Assembly (NCBI RefSeq): GCF_030067675.1
Contig: NZ_JASJEV010000010.1
Coordinates: 41,001-105,000 of the forward strand
DNA from: Chelatococcus albus
Lineage (GTDB): Bacteria; Pseudomonadota; Alphaproteobacteria; Rhizobiales; Beijerinckiaceae
Direction: 5' to 3'
Length of the DNA: 64,000 nucleotides
Part shown: piece by piece, positions 27,230 to 35,896 of the stretch
How positions within the stretch are numbered: the stretch's first letter is position 1
Layout of the letters: every line of letters starts with the position of its first letter
The notes under the pieces: generated by a model
What the model saw: only the letters and a program-made list of their open reading frames with translations
Told to the model about the DNA's origin: nothing
The model's database searches: none
Made by a program: the position numbers and the translations under genes

Positions 27230-29350
27230 TCACAGGGCGAGCGTCAGACGGGCGCTCGCCGGCAGGGCGCAGCACAGAAGTGCCTCGCCTTCGCCCGGAG
27301 AGGCGCTCGGCGCGGCCGCATAGGTCACGGCGCCGGCGACGAGGCGCACGGCGCAGGTGCCGCACGTTCCGGAGCGGCAGCTCCATGGCGCGTCGATGCC
27401 GGCGGCCTCGGCAAGGTCGAGCAGGCTTCCCCGGGATGGGTCCCAGGCGGCAGCGACGCCCGAGGCCTCGAAGGTCACGGCAGCCTCGACGGCGGGGGGC
27501 AGCACTTGCGCGGCCACGGCCGCCGGGCCACGCCTCTCCAGACGCGCCGGGCCGAAGGCCTCGTGCCGGATGCGCTCGTCGCGCACGCCGAGGCCGAGAA
27601 GCATATTGTAGACCGACTGCATGAAACCCTGCGGGCCGCAAAGGTAGAAGTCGTAGTCGTCGAGCGGGAGGAGGCCCTTCAGGAGCTCGGCGTCGATCCG
27701 GCCGACACTGTCATGGTCGCGGCCGAGCACGTCACCCGCCCGCGGGGCACTGTAGCGGACATGGACGGCCAGGGTGGAGCGCCGCGTCGCGAGCGCACGC
27801 ACATGTGCGGCGAAGGCGTGCTCGCCGCCATGGCGCGCCGCATGGATGGACCAGACCCGCCGGCCGGGATAGCGCATGCGGTCCTCTGTGCCGCCCAACA
27901 GATGGTCGAGCATGGCGATCGTCGGCGTGATACCCACGCCGCCGGAGATGAGCACCACCGGCCGCCGGCTGTCGGGATCGAGCGTGAAGTCGCCGCGCGG
28001 GGCCATGGCCCGGACAGTCGTGCCGGGCCCGACGGTGTCGTGGAGCCAGGTGCTGGCGAGAGCACCCGTGCCCGCGCGCTTCACACTGATGCGATAGTGC
28101 CGGCCATTCGCCTCCTCCGAGAGGGTGTAGGTGCGGCGCACCGGGCGTGGCTCTCCGGCGATATCGAGCGCGATGGGCAGGAACTGTCCGGGGCGGTGGC
28201 CGGCAAGGCCGCCGCCGTCCGCCGGCTCGAGGTAGAACGAGCGCACCGTCTCGCTCTCGTCCTCGATGCGTGTAACGGTGAAGCGGCGATAGGCGTCGCG
28301 CAACGCATCCGCGGCGAGTGTCTGCGCGACGGCGTCCCAACTTCCGGTGGCCGGAAGCTCCCGCGCCAGCGCAGGTTCGGACCAGCGCAGGGGGACTGCC
28401 CCCTCGATCGCGACCCCCTCGGTCACGCGAAAGCGCAGGAGCCGTTCAGCTCCGGCGAAGGCCGCGAGGTCCGGCCCCTCCCAGACGACCTCGGCCTCGC
28501 CCGTGAGCGACAGGAGGCGCCCCGTGGCGAAGTCGACGAACAGCAGGCCGGCGCGCGGGTTCACCGCGAGATTGCCGAAGGTGTTGAAGTGGAAGTTGCC
28601 GACGAAGTCGGGCGAGGTGAGCAAGGTCCGCCCGTCCTCCTCGCTCACGCGCACGAAGTCCGGCCTGCCGCCGCGATGCGAGACGTCGACGCCCTCGACC
28701 GGATCGCCGCCCCGCGCCTCCGGCGAAGCCGTGGCGATGAAGAAGGTGTCGGCATTCGCCACGAGCGCGGCCGCCTCGGCTGAAAGGAGCGGCCCTTCGG
28801 CCCGGACCGGTCGCGACGCGGCGACCGTGGATGGCTCGGCAACGAAGGTGGGCTCGCGTGCCTGGATGTACTGCGGGCAGTTGCCGAAGCTCTGCCCGAC
28901 CCGCACCGTCAGGCGGCCGGGCTCGGCTTCGACGATCGTGCCGTTCATGCGGTTGCGCCGGCGGGTCTGGAGTTCGATGCCGAGAAGCCCGACGGGCCTG
29001 CCGGCCGCGAGGTTCTCGCGCCCCGGATCGCCGAAGGCGGCGGTCGCGGTGATGACGAGCGTGCGTGCATCGGGTGAGGCGACGAAGCCCGGTCGCCCTA
29101 CCAGGATCGATGCCCAGGGCCGTCGTTCGGCGTCGAGGCTCCCGACGATCAGGAACGGCAGCTCGCCGAACAGCTCGCGGTGCTGGTCGGGCATGAAATC
29201 CCGCACCACCCGGCGCCCGATCCGCTCGACCCGGTCGCGGACGCCGGCGCGTTCCTGAACGGCGCGCTCGCCCGCATGGAAGGGCGAGCCCGCATGAGGC
29301 CAGCCCGGCAACGGCGCCGGCGCTGCTTTGGGCGTCAGGGGCTGCGACAT
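27230..29350 (-). CDS. PNPOx-like/FNR reductase/2Fe-2S ferredoxin fusion oxidoreductase
   Basis: This 706-residue protein joins three modules. Residues about 20-330 form a split-barrel pyridoxamine-phosphate-oxidase-like FMN domain (FLIVGSLDAERRPWASILVG; NFHFNTFGNLAVNPRAGLLF). Residues about 355-610 are a ferredoxin-NADP reductase domain with RRTYTLSEEANGRHYRISVK for FAD and VVLISGGVGITPTIAMLDHLL for NAD(P). The C-terminus is a plant-type 2Fe-2S domain with Cys658, Cys663, Cys666 and Cys693 or 694. It should move electrons from NAD(P)H through FAD and the iron-sulfur centre to the FMN domain or a partner. The GST gene is 72 bases upstream on the same strand. Substrate unknown. Confidence 0.9.
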   Translation of the reverse strand: MSQPLTPKAAPAPLPGWPHAGSPFHAGERAVQERAGVRDRVERIGRRVVRDFMPDQHRELFGELPFLIVGSLDAERRPWASILVGRPGFVASPDARTLVITATAAFGDPGRENLAAGRPVGLLGIELQTRRRNRMNGTIVEAEPGRLTVRVGQSFGNCPQYIQAREPTFVAEPSTVAASRPVRAEGPLLSAEAAALVANADTFFIATASPEARGGDPVEGVDVSHRGGRPDFVRVSEEDGRTLLTSPDFVGNFHFNTFGNLAVNPRAGLLFVDFATGRLLSLTGEAEVVWEGPDLAAFAGAERLLRFRVTEGVAIEGAVPLRWSEPALARELPATGSWDAVAQTLAADALRDAYRRFTVTRIEDESETVRSFYLEPADGGGLAGHRPGQFLPIALDIAGEPRPVRRTYTLSEEANGRHYRISVKRAGTGALASTWLHDTVGPGTTVRAMAPRGDFTLDPDSRRPVVLISGGVGITPTIAMLDHLLGGTEDRMRYPGRRVWSIHAARHGGEHAFAAHVRALATRRSTLAVHVRYSAPRAGDVLGRDHDSVGRIDAELLKGLLPLDDYDFYLCGPQGFMQSVYNMLLGLGVRDERIRHEAFGPARLERRGPAAVAAQVLPPAVEAAVTFEASGVAAAWDPSRGSLLDLAEAAGIDAPWSCRSGTCGTCAVRLVAGAVTYAAAPSASPGEGEALLCCALPASARLTLAL

Positions 29351-29379
29351 GAGCGTTTCCTTCTGGTGCGGGTTGCCGC

Positions 29380-29401
29380 CAGGGCCCGTTCCCGGGCCCT
29401 G
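29380..29401. repeat. Nine-bp perfect stem-loop between GST and oxidoreductase genes
   Basis: CAGGGCCCG (29380-29388) pairs with CGGGCCCTG (29393-29401) around TTCC, with additional partial pairing outside. It lies 30 bases ahead of the oxidoreductase start in the direction of transcription. No T-run; it may partly terminate or stabilise GST mRNA. Confidence 0.45.
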
Positions 29402-29422
29402 CGGCGGCTTCGGCGCGGCGTC

Positions 29423-30055
29423 TCAGGCTGCCGCGAGAGGCGTGCGCTGCATGGGCACGAAGCCGGGCAGGGCCTCCACCCGGCTGAGCCAGGCACGCAG
29501 GGGGGCGTAAGGCTCGAGCGAGATGCCGCCCTCCGGTGCGTGGGCGGTATAGAAGTAGATCGCCACGTCGGCGATGGTGGGCGTCGTGCCCGCGAGGAAG
29601 GGCTCAGCGGCGAGATGCCGGTCGAGTACCGCGTAGAGCTGCGTGGCGATGGTCTTCGCCCGCTCGTGGTCGAGCTTCGCGCCGAAGACGGTGACGAGGC
29701 GCGCCGCCGCAGGACCGGAGGCGAGGGGACCAGCGGCGACCGACAGCCACTGCTGCACGCGTGCCGCGGCGAGCGGATCGCGCGGCAGCCAGCGCCCCGA
29801 CGCGTCGTGGCGCGTCGCAAGATAGACGAGGATGGCGTTGCTGTCGGCGAGCGTGACTTCGCTGTCCTCGATCACCGGCACCTGGCCAAAGGGGCTCTTG
29901 GCCAGGAACTCGGGCGTCTTGTGTGCGCCGCGGGCGAGATCGACGTCGACCAGCTCGACGGGCAGCCCCAGGAGCGACAGGAAAAGCTCGACGCGATGGG
30001 CATGGCCCGACAGGGCGTGGCGGTAGAGGCGGATGGGGCTGGCGGGGCGGGGCAT
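29423..30055 (-). CDS. Glutathione S-transferase family protein
   Basis: This 210-residue protein has a thioredoxin-like N-terminal GST domain (IRLYRHALSGHAHRVELFLSLLG; the FGQVPVIEDSEVTLADSNAILVYLA glutathione-binding segment with cis-Pro and SNAI) and an all-helical C-terminal domain (about 90-210, with PTIADVAIYFYTAHAPEGG). Ser10 or Arg6 could serve as the catalytic hydroxyl/charge. It precedes the PNPOx-FNR-ferredoxin fusion on the same strand and is divergent from a LysR gene, so detoxification of an electrophile under LysR control is a reasonable inference. Confidence 0.9.
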   Translation of the reverse strand: MPRPASPIRLYRHALSGHAHRVELFLSLLGLPVELVDVDLARGAHKTPEFLAKSPFGQVPVIEDSEVTLADSNAILVYLATRHDASGRWLPRDPLAAARVQQWLSVAAGPLASGPAAARLVTVFGAKLDHERAKTIATQLYAVLDRHLAAEPFLAGTTPTIADVAIYFYTAHAPEGGISLEPYAPLRAWLSRVEALPGFVPMQRTPLAAA

Positions 30056-30119
30056 GCTCGGTCCTTTCGGGGCTCGCCTCGTTGTTGGCGCACGACGGCG
30101 CCTTCCCGCCGGAGATTGC

Positions 30120-30175
30120 CATTCCGATCACACGGCGGAATGGCCGCATTTGACAATTGATTGTTCCGCGGAATG
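30120..30175. promoter_or_regulatory. Repeated TTCCG/CGGAA inverted repeats, candidate LysR operators
   Basis: CATTCCG (30120-30126) and CGGAATG (30136-30142) form a perfect inverted repeat with a nine-base spacer. A second perfect palindrome, TTCCGCGGAA (30164-30173), lies 11 bases before the LysR start and repeats the same half-sites. Both sit between the divergent GST and LysR genes, fitting a regulator that controls both sides. Confidence 0.55.
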
Positions 30176-30185
30176 TAATGATCTG

Positions 30186-31085
30186 ATGGATCGCCTGGAC
30201 TGCATGCGCGCCTTCGTCGCCGTGGCGGAGGAGGCGGGCTTTGCCGCTGCCGCCCGGCGGCTCGCCCTGTCTCCGCCCGCCGTCACGCGCGCCGTCGCGG
30301 CGCTCGAAGAGCGCATCGGTGCGCGCCTCCTGCACCGCACGACCCGGCTCGTGCGCCTGACGGAGGCCGGCGCGCGCTACCTCGCTGACTGCAAGCGCAT
30401 CCTTGCCGAGATCGAGGAGGCCGAGGGCATCGCGGCCGGCGCCCACGGCGAACTGCGGGGGCCGCTCACGGTCACGGCCTCGGTCCTGTTCGGGCGCATG
30501 TTCGTCGCGCCGATCGTGCTCGACTTCCTGGTGCTCCATCCGGGGGTCTCGGCCCGGACGCTCCTTCTCGACCGCGTGGTCGACCTTCTGGAAGAGGGGA
30601 TCGACGTCGCGGTGCGCATCGCCCATCTGCCGGATTCGTCGCTGAGCGCCGTGCGGGTCGGCACGGTGCGGCGGGTCGTCTGCGCCGCTCCCGCCTATCT
30701 CGCCGCGCGCGGCGTGCCGCGTTCGCCCGCCGACCTCGCCCGCCATGAGGTGGTGGCCTTCGCGCCGAGTGGGGTGCCAGAGGAGTGGGTCTTTACCGCA
30801 GAGGGGCGCAGGGAGAGCATCCGGCTCGCGAGCCGGCTCGTCGTCAACACGGCAGATGTCGCCATTGCCGCGGCCGTCGCCGGGCACGGGCTGACGCGCG
30901 TCCTCTCCTACATGATCGAGCCGGAGCTGCGCGCCGGGCGTCTCGAGATCGTCCTCTGCGAATATGAGCCGCCGCCGGTGCCGATCCATGTCGCCCACGC
31001 CGAGGGGCGGCGCGCGGCCGCGCGCGTGCGCGCCTTCGTCGATTTCGCCGCGAAGCGGCTCAGGTCCGGCCCGGTCCTTGGCTGA
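30186..31085 (+). CDS. LysR-family transcriptional regulator
   Basis: This 299-residue regulator has the LysR wHTH (MDRLDCMRAFVAVAEEAGFAAAARRL; SPPAVTRAVAALEERIGARLLHRTTR) and a substrate-binding domain (about 90-295) beginning GPLTVTASVLFGRMFVAP. The subfamily resembles those that regulate neighbouring GST or quinone-detoxification genes. ATG at 30186 matches the conserved N-terminus; the open frame extends upstream through the operator region but that part is not coding. Confidence 0.92.
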   Translation: MDRLDCMRAFVAVAEEAGFAAAARRLALSPPAVTRAVAALEERIGARLLHRTTRLVRLTEAGARYLADCKRILAEIEEAEGIAAGAHGELRGPLTVTASVLFGRMFVAPIVLDFLVLHPGVSARTLLLDRVVDLLEEGIDVAVRIAHLPDSSLSAVRVGTVRRVVCAAPAYLAARGVPRSPADLARHEVVAFAPSGVPEEWVFTAEGRRESIRLASRLVVNTADVAIAAAVAGHGLTRVLSYMIEPELRAGRLEIVLCEYEPPPVPIHVAHAEGRRAAARVRAFVDFAAKRLRSGPVLG

Positions 31086-31127
31086 CGAGGGGAGGCCGTG
31101 TTCGGGGTCGCCGCGCGGCATCCCGCA

Positions 31128-31715
31128 TCAGCGTCGCGGGTCGATGACCAGCTGCGGATCCTCCAGGAGGCCGAGATCGAACAGCGTGGGCGCGCCGCCG
31201 ACCGGCGCGCCCTCGATCGCGAGCAGCCGGCGCTTTGTCGCCACGCAGCCGTTTGCCGAAAAGCCGCCGGCCTTGCCGCCGGAGGCGAGCACGCGATGGC
31301 AGGGGACAATGATGGGGAAGGGGTTGCGCCCGAGCGCCTGTCCCACGGCGCGCGCGAGCCCGGGATCGCCGAGGCGGGCCGCGATCGCGCCGTAGGTGAG
31401 CGTTTCGCCCGGGGCGATGCCGCGCGCGATTTCATAGACACGCCGGTCGAAGGGCGGCACGGTCTCCATATCGAGCGCAACGGCGGACAGATCGCATGGC
31501 GCGCCGGTGAGAAGCGCGACAATGCTGTCGATGGTGCGCTGCACGTCCGGAGGCGGCGCCGTCTCCTGCGCGCCCGGACATCGCCGCACGAGGCGCGTGC
31601 GCGTCTCGCGCTCGCTCGCCTCCGGCAGTTGCAAGCCCACGATGCCGCGCTCGCCCCAGGCGATGCCGCAGCGGCCGACTGCCGTGTCGAAGAGGGCAAA
31701 GCCATATGCCGTCAT
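31128..31715 (-). CDS. ogt: Methylated-DNA-protein cysteine methyltransferase
   Basis: This 195-residue DNA repair protein transfers the alkyl group from O6-methylguanine to its own Cys139 in the IVPCHRVLA motif. The N-terminal ribonuclease-like domain (about 1-90) and the C-terminal domain with YGAIAARLGDPGLARAVGQALGRNP are present. It lacks the N-terminal Ada regulator domain, so it is the constitutive Ogt type. It is convergent with the LysR gene. An in-frame extension upstream of ATG 31715 is unconserved. Confidence 0.92.
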   Translation of the reverse strand: MTAYGFALFDTAVGRCGIAWGERGIVGLQLPEASERETRTRLVRRCPGAQETAPPPDVQRTIDSIVALLTGAPCDLSAVALDMETVPPFDRRVYEIARGIAPGETLTYGAIAARLGDPGLARAVGQALGRNPFPIIVPCHRVLASGGKAGGFSANGCVATKRRLLAIEGAPVGGAPTLFDLGLLEDPQLVIDPRR

Positions 31716-32000
31716 ACACTGAGCATAGCACAAGGCGCCCGGCGCGGGCCTGCGCGCCGGCGGTGCGGATTGAACCGTTCGAGGGCCGTCGAAAACGATG
31801 CCGCACGGCCGGATGCGCGGCTCCCATGGCCCTGTCGCGACAGATTGGAGGAACCGGTCGATGCCCCTGGCGCGTGCGACCGAAGCGGCGGGCCGGTATC
31901 CGATTCGCAAAGGACGCATATGATATGTAATTTATTTCCATATTGCTGCATGCGGCGTAAAAATCTATCAATTGGCATTCCCGAGACTCGGAGGCAGGGC

Positions 32001-32543
32001 ATGCTCCAGGTTGTGCGCGCCAAACTGCACGCGATCCGCGTGACCGGAGCCGATCTGAACTATCACGGGTCGATCACGCTCGATCCTGACCAGTGCACGC
32101 AGGCCGGCATTCGCCCGCTCGAGTTCGTTGATATCTTCAACAAGAACAACGGCGCGCGCTGGTATACCTATGTCATCTTCGGCAAGCCGGGTTCACGCTG
32201 CTGCGTCCTGAACGGCGCGGCGGCGCGCAACTGCCAGAAGGACGATGAACTCATCATCTGTGCTTCGGCCTATGTCGAGGAGCGCGCGCTGTACGACTTG
32301 AGGCCCAAGGTTCTCACCTTCGGTCCGGGCAATGTCGTCGAAGACGTCATGCATTACGAAGTCTACGAGACGCCCGAGCGCCCCTTTGATTTCCGCATGG
32401 TGATCGAGCCACGCGAGCCGTCGGCCGTGCGGCGCGTCGGCGCGGTCGATGTCGAGGCCCTGGCCCGGGATCTCAGGGCGCGCGGGCTCGACGACCACGC
32501 GGTGGCCGATGTCCTGTCGCGCCATCTCAGGTCCGTCGCCTGA
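32001..32543 (+). CDS. panD: Aspartate 1-decarboxylase-like protein with C-terminal extension
   Basis: This 180-residue protein aligns over its first 115 residues with PanD, the pyruvoyl enzyme that makes beta-alanine for pantothenate. Lys8, His10, Tyr21, the self-cleavage pair Gly23-Ser24 (YHGSITLD), Arg53, Tyr57 and Asn71 (NGAAA) match the E. coli active-site positions. Canonical PanD is about 126 residues; here about 55 more follow, ending in a predicted helical pair (VEALARDLRARGLDD). The residue after Ser24 is Ile where E. coli has Cys. GGAGGCAGGGC precedes ATG 32001. It is not beside panB/panC, so a different amino acid substrate is possible. Confidence 0.82.
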   Translation: MLQVVRAKLHAIRVTGADLNYHGSITLDPDQCTQAGIRPLEFVDIFNKNNGARWYTYVIFGKPGSRCCVLNGAAARNCQKDDELIICASAYVEERALYDLRPKVLTFGPGNVVEDVMHYEVYETPERPFDFRMVIEPREPSAVRRVGAVDVEALARDLRARGLDDHAVADVLSRHLRSVA

Positions 32544-32569
32544 CAGCGTGTGCCGCGGGCCGTTCACCG

Positions 32570-33973
32570 TCAAGCCTGCATCGCGCTTCTGAGCGTCGCG
32601 TAGATGCGCGGGTCGGTGGATTGCGCCACGTTGAAGCGCAGGAAGCGGCTCGCCGATTGCGACAGACTGAAGGCGTTGCCGGGGGCGAGGACGACATTCT
32701 CGGCGAGAGCGCGCCGGGCGATGTCGGCGGCGTCGAGCCCCTCGGGCAGTTCGCACCACAGGAACATGCCGCCGCGCGGCTCGATCCAGGGCATGATGCC
32801 GATGGCCTTCAGGCGGGCGCTCGTCTGCCCCATGGCGCGCGACAGCCTCTCGCGCAGGCCCTCCACGTGCTTGCGGTGGGTGCCGTCCGTCAGCACGGTG
32901 AGTACGAGTTCGGCGGACAGCCGGCCGCTACCGAAGGAGGTCGCGATCTTCAGGTCGGTCAGGCCCTCGATCCAGTCGCGCCGCGCGGCGATGAAGCCGC
33001 AGCGCACCGCCGCCGACAGTGTTTTCGAGAAACTGCCGATGTGCACGACACGCTCGAGCCCGTCGAAGGCGGCAAGGCGCGGCGCCGGCTCGTGCTCGAA
33101 ATCGGCGAAGATGTCGTCCTCGACGATGGTCGTCCCCGCCTGCTCGGCGAGCTTGAGCACCCGGTGCGCGACGAGGGGCGAGAGCGTCGCCCCGGTCGGA
33201 TTGTGCAGGGCGGAATTGGTGAGGTAGAGGCGCGGCCGGTGCGCGGCGAGCGCCTGGGCGAAGAGCTCGAGGTCCGGGCCCGAGGCCGTGTAGGGAACGC
33301 CCGCGACCTTCACCCGGTGGGCGCGGAGCAGGGCGTGGAAATTGAAGTAGCAGGGGTCGTCGACGAGCACCGCATCGCCCGGCTCGAGCAGGAAGCGGCA
33401 GACCAGGTCGATCGCCTGCGTGCCCGATTCCGTCAGCACGATCTGGTCGGGCGCCGCCTCGATGCCGCGCTCGGCCATGCGCCGGGCGAGAAGGCGGCGC
33501 AGGGGCGCGAGCCCGAGCGGCGTGCCGTAGTCGGCGAGCGTGGCCTCCTCCGCCCGCGCCAGAGCGCGCAGCGCCCGACGGATGCCCGCCTCCGGCATCC
33601 ATGAGGGCGGCAGCCAGCCGCAGCCCGGCTTCAGCACATCCTCCCCCGCTGCGAGCGACTGCCGCGACACCCACAGCGGGTCGACGGCGCGGTCGAGCCG
33701 CGGGCCCATCTCGGCGAGCGAGAAGGGGGGCAGGTGCCCGGCCACGTAGAAGCCGGAGCCGCGCCGTGAGCGCACAACGCCCTCCGCTGCCAGCCGCTCG
33801 TAGGCCTCGACGACGGTCGATTTCGACACCTGCATGGCTTCTGCGAGGCGCCGGATGGATGGCAGCTTCGCGCCCGGCGCGAGCGTGCGCCCGGCGATGC
33901 GCTGCCGGATCGCCCGCATGACGTGCGCGACAAGCGAGCCGTCGCTCCCCTGAGGATCGACCGGGCTGTCCAT
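32570..33973 (-). CDS. MocR-type regulator (GntR wHTH fused to aminotransferase fold)
   Basis: This 467-residue protein has a GntR-family winged helix (about 10-80, with APGAKLPSIRRLAEAMQVSKSTVVEAYERL) joined to a class I aminotransferase-like domain (about 105-467). The PLP lysine is Lys317 in GSFSKTLSAA, and the NPTGATLSP and VEDDIFADF motifs are intact. It is divergent from the EamA transporter gene with ACTGT repeats between, so it probably controls that exporter in response to an amino compound. Confidence 0.92.
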   Translation of the reverse strand: MDSPVDPQGSDGSLVAHVMRAIRQRIAGRTLAPGAKLPSIRRLAEAMQVSKSTVVEAYERLAAEGVVRSRRGSGFYVAGHLPPFSLAEMGPRLDRAVDPLWVSRQSLAAGEDVLKPGCGWLPPSWMPEAGIRRALRALARAEEATLADYGTPLGLAPLRRLLARRMAERGIEAAPDQIVLTESGTQAIDLVCRFLLEPGDAVLVDDPCYFNFHALLRAHRVKVAGVPYTASGPDLELFAQALAAHRPRLYLTNSALHNPTGATLSPLVAHRVLKLAEQAGTTIVEDDIFADFEHEPAPRLAAFDGLERVVHIGSFSKTLSAAVRCGFIAARRDWIEGLTDLKIATSFGSGRLSAELVLTVLTDGTHRKHVEGLRERLSRAMGQTSARLKAIGIMPWIEPRGGMFLWCELPEGLDAADIARRALAENVVLAPGNAFSLSQSASRFLRFNVAQSTDPRIYATLRSAMQA

Positions 33974-33995
33974 CTGTACTGCTCACTGCTGCATC

Positions 33996-34023
33996 ACAGT
34001 TTGCGCGAACTGTAATGGACTGT
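33996..34023. promoter_or_regulatory. ACAGT/ACTGT repeats, candidate MocR operator
   Basis: ACAGT (33996-34000) and ACTGT (34009-34013) form an inverted repeat with an eight-base spacer; a second ACTGT (34019-34023) lies exactly ten bases after the first, in direct orientation. The site is between the divergent MocR and EamA genes. Helically phased direct plus inverted half-sites are usual for MocR proteins. Confidence 0.5.
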
Positions 34024-34072
34024 CCCTGGAAAGGCCACGCGCGACGTCCGATAGGGACTGCGGCGAGGTGGC

Positions 34073-34939
34073 ATGATGGACAAGACCGCGAGCGGATGGA
34101 TCAACGGCTTTCTCGGGGTGCTGATCTTCAGCGGGTCGCTGCCGGCGACGCGGGTCGCGGTCGCCGATTTCGATCCGCTGTTCCTCACCGTCGCCCGGGC
34201 GGGGATCGCCGGCGTTCTGGCTGTCGTCCTGCTTCTCGCCTTCCGGCAGAAGCGCCCGCAGCCTGCCGACCTCGCCTCCCTGGCCGTCGTCGCCCTTGGC
34301 GTGGTGGTGGGCTTCCCGCTGCTGACGGCGCTCGCCCTGCGCCACATCACCTCCGCGCACTCCATCGTCTTCATCGGGCTCCTGCCGCTGGCGACGGCGG
34401 CCTTCGGCGTGTTCCGCGGGGGGGAGCGGCCGCGCCCGGCCTTCTGGCTCTTCTCCGGCGTCGGCAGCGCCTTTGTCGTCGGTTTCGCGCTGGCCCTGGG
34501 CTCCGGCGCCGCGCCCGTCGGCGACTTGCTGATGCTCGCGGCGATCGTCGTCTGCGGCCTCGGCTATGCCGAGGGCGCGAAACTGTCGCGCAAGCTGGGC
34601 GGCTGGCAGGTGATCTCCTGGGCGCTCGTGCTGTCGCTGCCCGTGATGGCGCCGCTCGCCCTCTGGACCATGCCCGCGTCATGGGCTGCGGTGGGCGGCG
34701 CGGCATGGCTCGGGCTCGGCTACGTGTCGCTATTCAGCATGCTGATCGGCTTCGTGTTCTGGTACCGGGGGCTGTCCCAGGGCGGGATCGCCGCGGTGGG
34801 ACAGTTGCAGCTTCTGCAGCCCTTCTTCGGGCTGGTCCTCGCGGCCACCCTGCTGCACGAGACGGTGGGCTGGTCCATGGTCTGGGTCACGGCCGCCGTC
34901 GTGCTCTGCGTTGCCGGCGCGAGGCGCTTCGCCGCGTGA
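34073..34939 (+). CDS. EamA-family transporter (DMT superfamily)
   Basis: This 288-residue membrane protein has about ten TM helices in two EamA repeats (for example WINGFLGVLIFSGSLPATRVAVADFDPLFLTVARAG in the first and LLMLAAIVVCGLGYAEGAKLSRKLG in the second). Such carriers usually export amino acids or metabolites. Two adjacent ATG codons occur (34073, 34076) after GGCGAGGTG. Its partner is the divergent MocR regulator. Confidence 0.9.
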   Translation: MMDKTASGWINGFLGVLIFSGSLPATRVAVADFDPLFLTVARAGIAGVLAVVLLLAFRQKRPQPADLASLAVVALGVVVGFPLLTALALRHITSAHSIVFIGLLPLATAAFGVFRGGERPRPAFWLFSGVGSAFVVGFALALGSGAAPVGDLLMLAAIVVCGLGYAEGAKLSRKLGGWQVISWALVLSLPVMAPLALWTMPASWAAVGGAAWLGLGYVSLFSMLIGFVFWYRGLSQGGIAAVGQLQLLQPFFGLVLAATLLHETVGWSMVWVTAAVVLCVAGARRFAA

Positions 34940-34981
34940 GGGCGCGCCGCGGCCCTCCGGTCATCATCGTCGATCAGGCGG

Positions 34982-35066
34982 TGGTGCCCCTGGCCGGGAT
35001 CGAACCAGCACTCCTTGCGGAACTCGATTTTGAGTCGAGCGCGTCTACCAATTCCGCCACAGGGGC
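34982..35066 (-). tRNA. tRNA-Leu (anticodon CAA)
   Basis: An 85-base class II tRNA with encoded CCA. The acceptor GCCCCTG pairs with CAGGGGC, the anticodon loop is CTCAAAA between CTCGA/TCGAG stems giving anticodon CAA (codon TTG), a variable arm (TTCCGCAAGGAG region) is present, and the T loop is TTCGATC. Confidence 0.94.
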
Positions 35067-35077
35067 AAGCGCGCGCG

Positions 35078-35105
35078 ATCATAGCGGCGGAAAGTCCCCG
35101 GTCAA
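35078..35105 (-). promoter_or_regulatory. Promoter of tRNA-Leu
   Basis: On the minus strand TTGACC (35105-35100) and TATGAT (35083-35078) are separated by 16 bases and end 11 bases before the mature tRNA 5' end. This is one of the best sigma70-type matches in the window. Confidence 0.65.
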
Positions 35106-35300
35106 CGCGCTGCGCGCGACGATCCGCCGCGAATTGGCGCGGGATGACGCGCTCGTCGCTCTGAACCGAGGCGGGGCGCGGAAGCGCAATCGCTTGCCGC
35201 GATCGGCGCGCGACGCTGGCCGGCGACCACATTGGCCCGGCAGCGCGATGCCCATGCCGTGGGCATGGACAATTCGGCGGCCGGCCGGTAATCGGACGGA

Positions 35301-35882
35301 ATGTTCCGCCGCCTCTACGCTTGGACCATGTCGCTCGCAGAAAGCCCGCGAGCCCCCTGGGCGCTGGGTGCGGTGTCCTTTTCCGAGAGTTCCTTCTTCC
35401 CGGTTCCGCCGGATGTCATCCTCGTGCCGATGGCGCTCGCGCGGCCGGACAGGGCGTGGTTCTACGCCGCCCTGTGCACCGTCACCTCGGTCGTCGGCGG
35501 GCTCGTCGGCTACGGCATCGGCGCGCTCCTGTTCGACTCGCTCGGCCAGTGGCTGATCGCGCTCTACGGCTATGGCGATGGCGTCGCTGCCTTCCGCAAG
35601 GCCTATGCCGACTACGGCCACTGGATCATCCTGCTCAAGGGCCTGACGCCGATCCCCTACAAGCTTGTCACCATCGCCTCGGGCTTTGCCGGCTACGACC
35701 TGCTCTGGTTCACGCTCTTGTCAGTGGTCACGCGCGGGCTGCGCTTCTATCTCGTCGCCGGGCTCATGAACCGCTTTGGAGATCCGCTGAAGCGGCTGAT
35801 CGATCGCCATCTCAATCTGGTGGCGGGACTGACGCTGCTCCTGCTGGTTGGCGGGTTCGTGGCGGCCAAGTATCTTTTCTGA
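35301..35882 (+). CDS. YqaA/DedA-family membrane protein
   Basis: This 193-residue protein has the short YqaA form of the VTT (SNARE-associated) domain. SFSESSFFPVPPDVILVPMA carries the usual FPVPPD motif, GYGIGALL and GLTPIPYKLVTIASG the other conserved blocks, and four to five TM helices are predicted. DedA-type proteins move lipid carriers across membranes; the exact role of YqaA is not established. It is 14 bases upstream of dsbB on the same strand. Confidence 0.88.
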   Translation: MFRRLYAWTMSLAESPRAPWALGAVSFSESSFFPVPPDVILVPMALARPDRAWFYAALCTVTSVVGGLVGYGIGALLFDSLGQWLIALYGYGDGVAAFRKAYADYGHWIILLKGLTPIPYKLVTIASGFAGYDLLWFTLLSVVTRGLRFYLVAGLMNRFGDPLKRLIDRHLNLVAGLTLLLLVGGFVAAKYLF

Positions 35883-35896
35883 GGGTGAAGGGGCCG

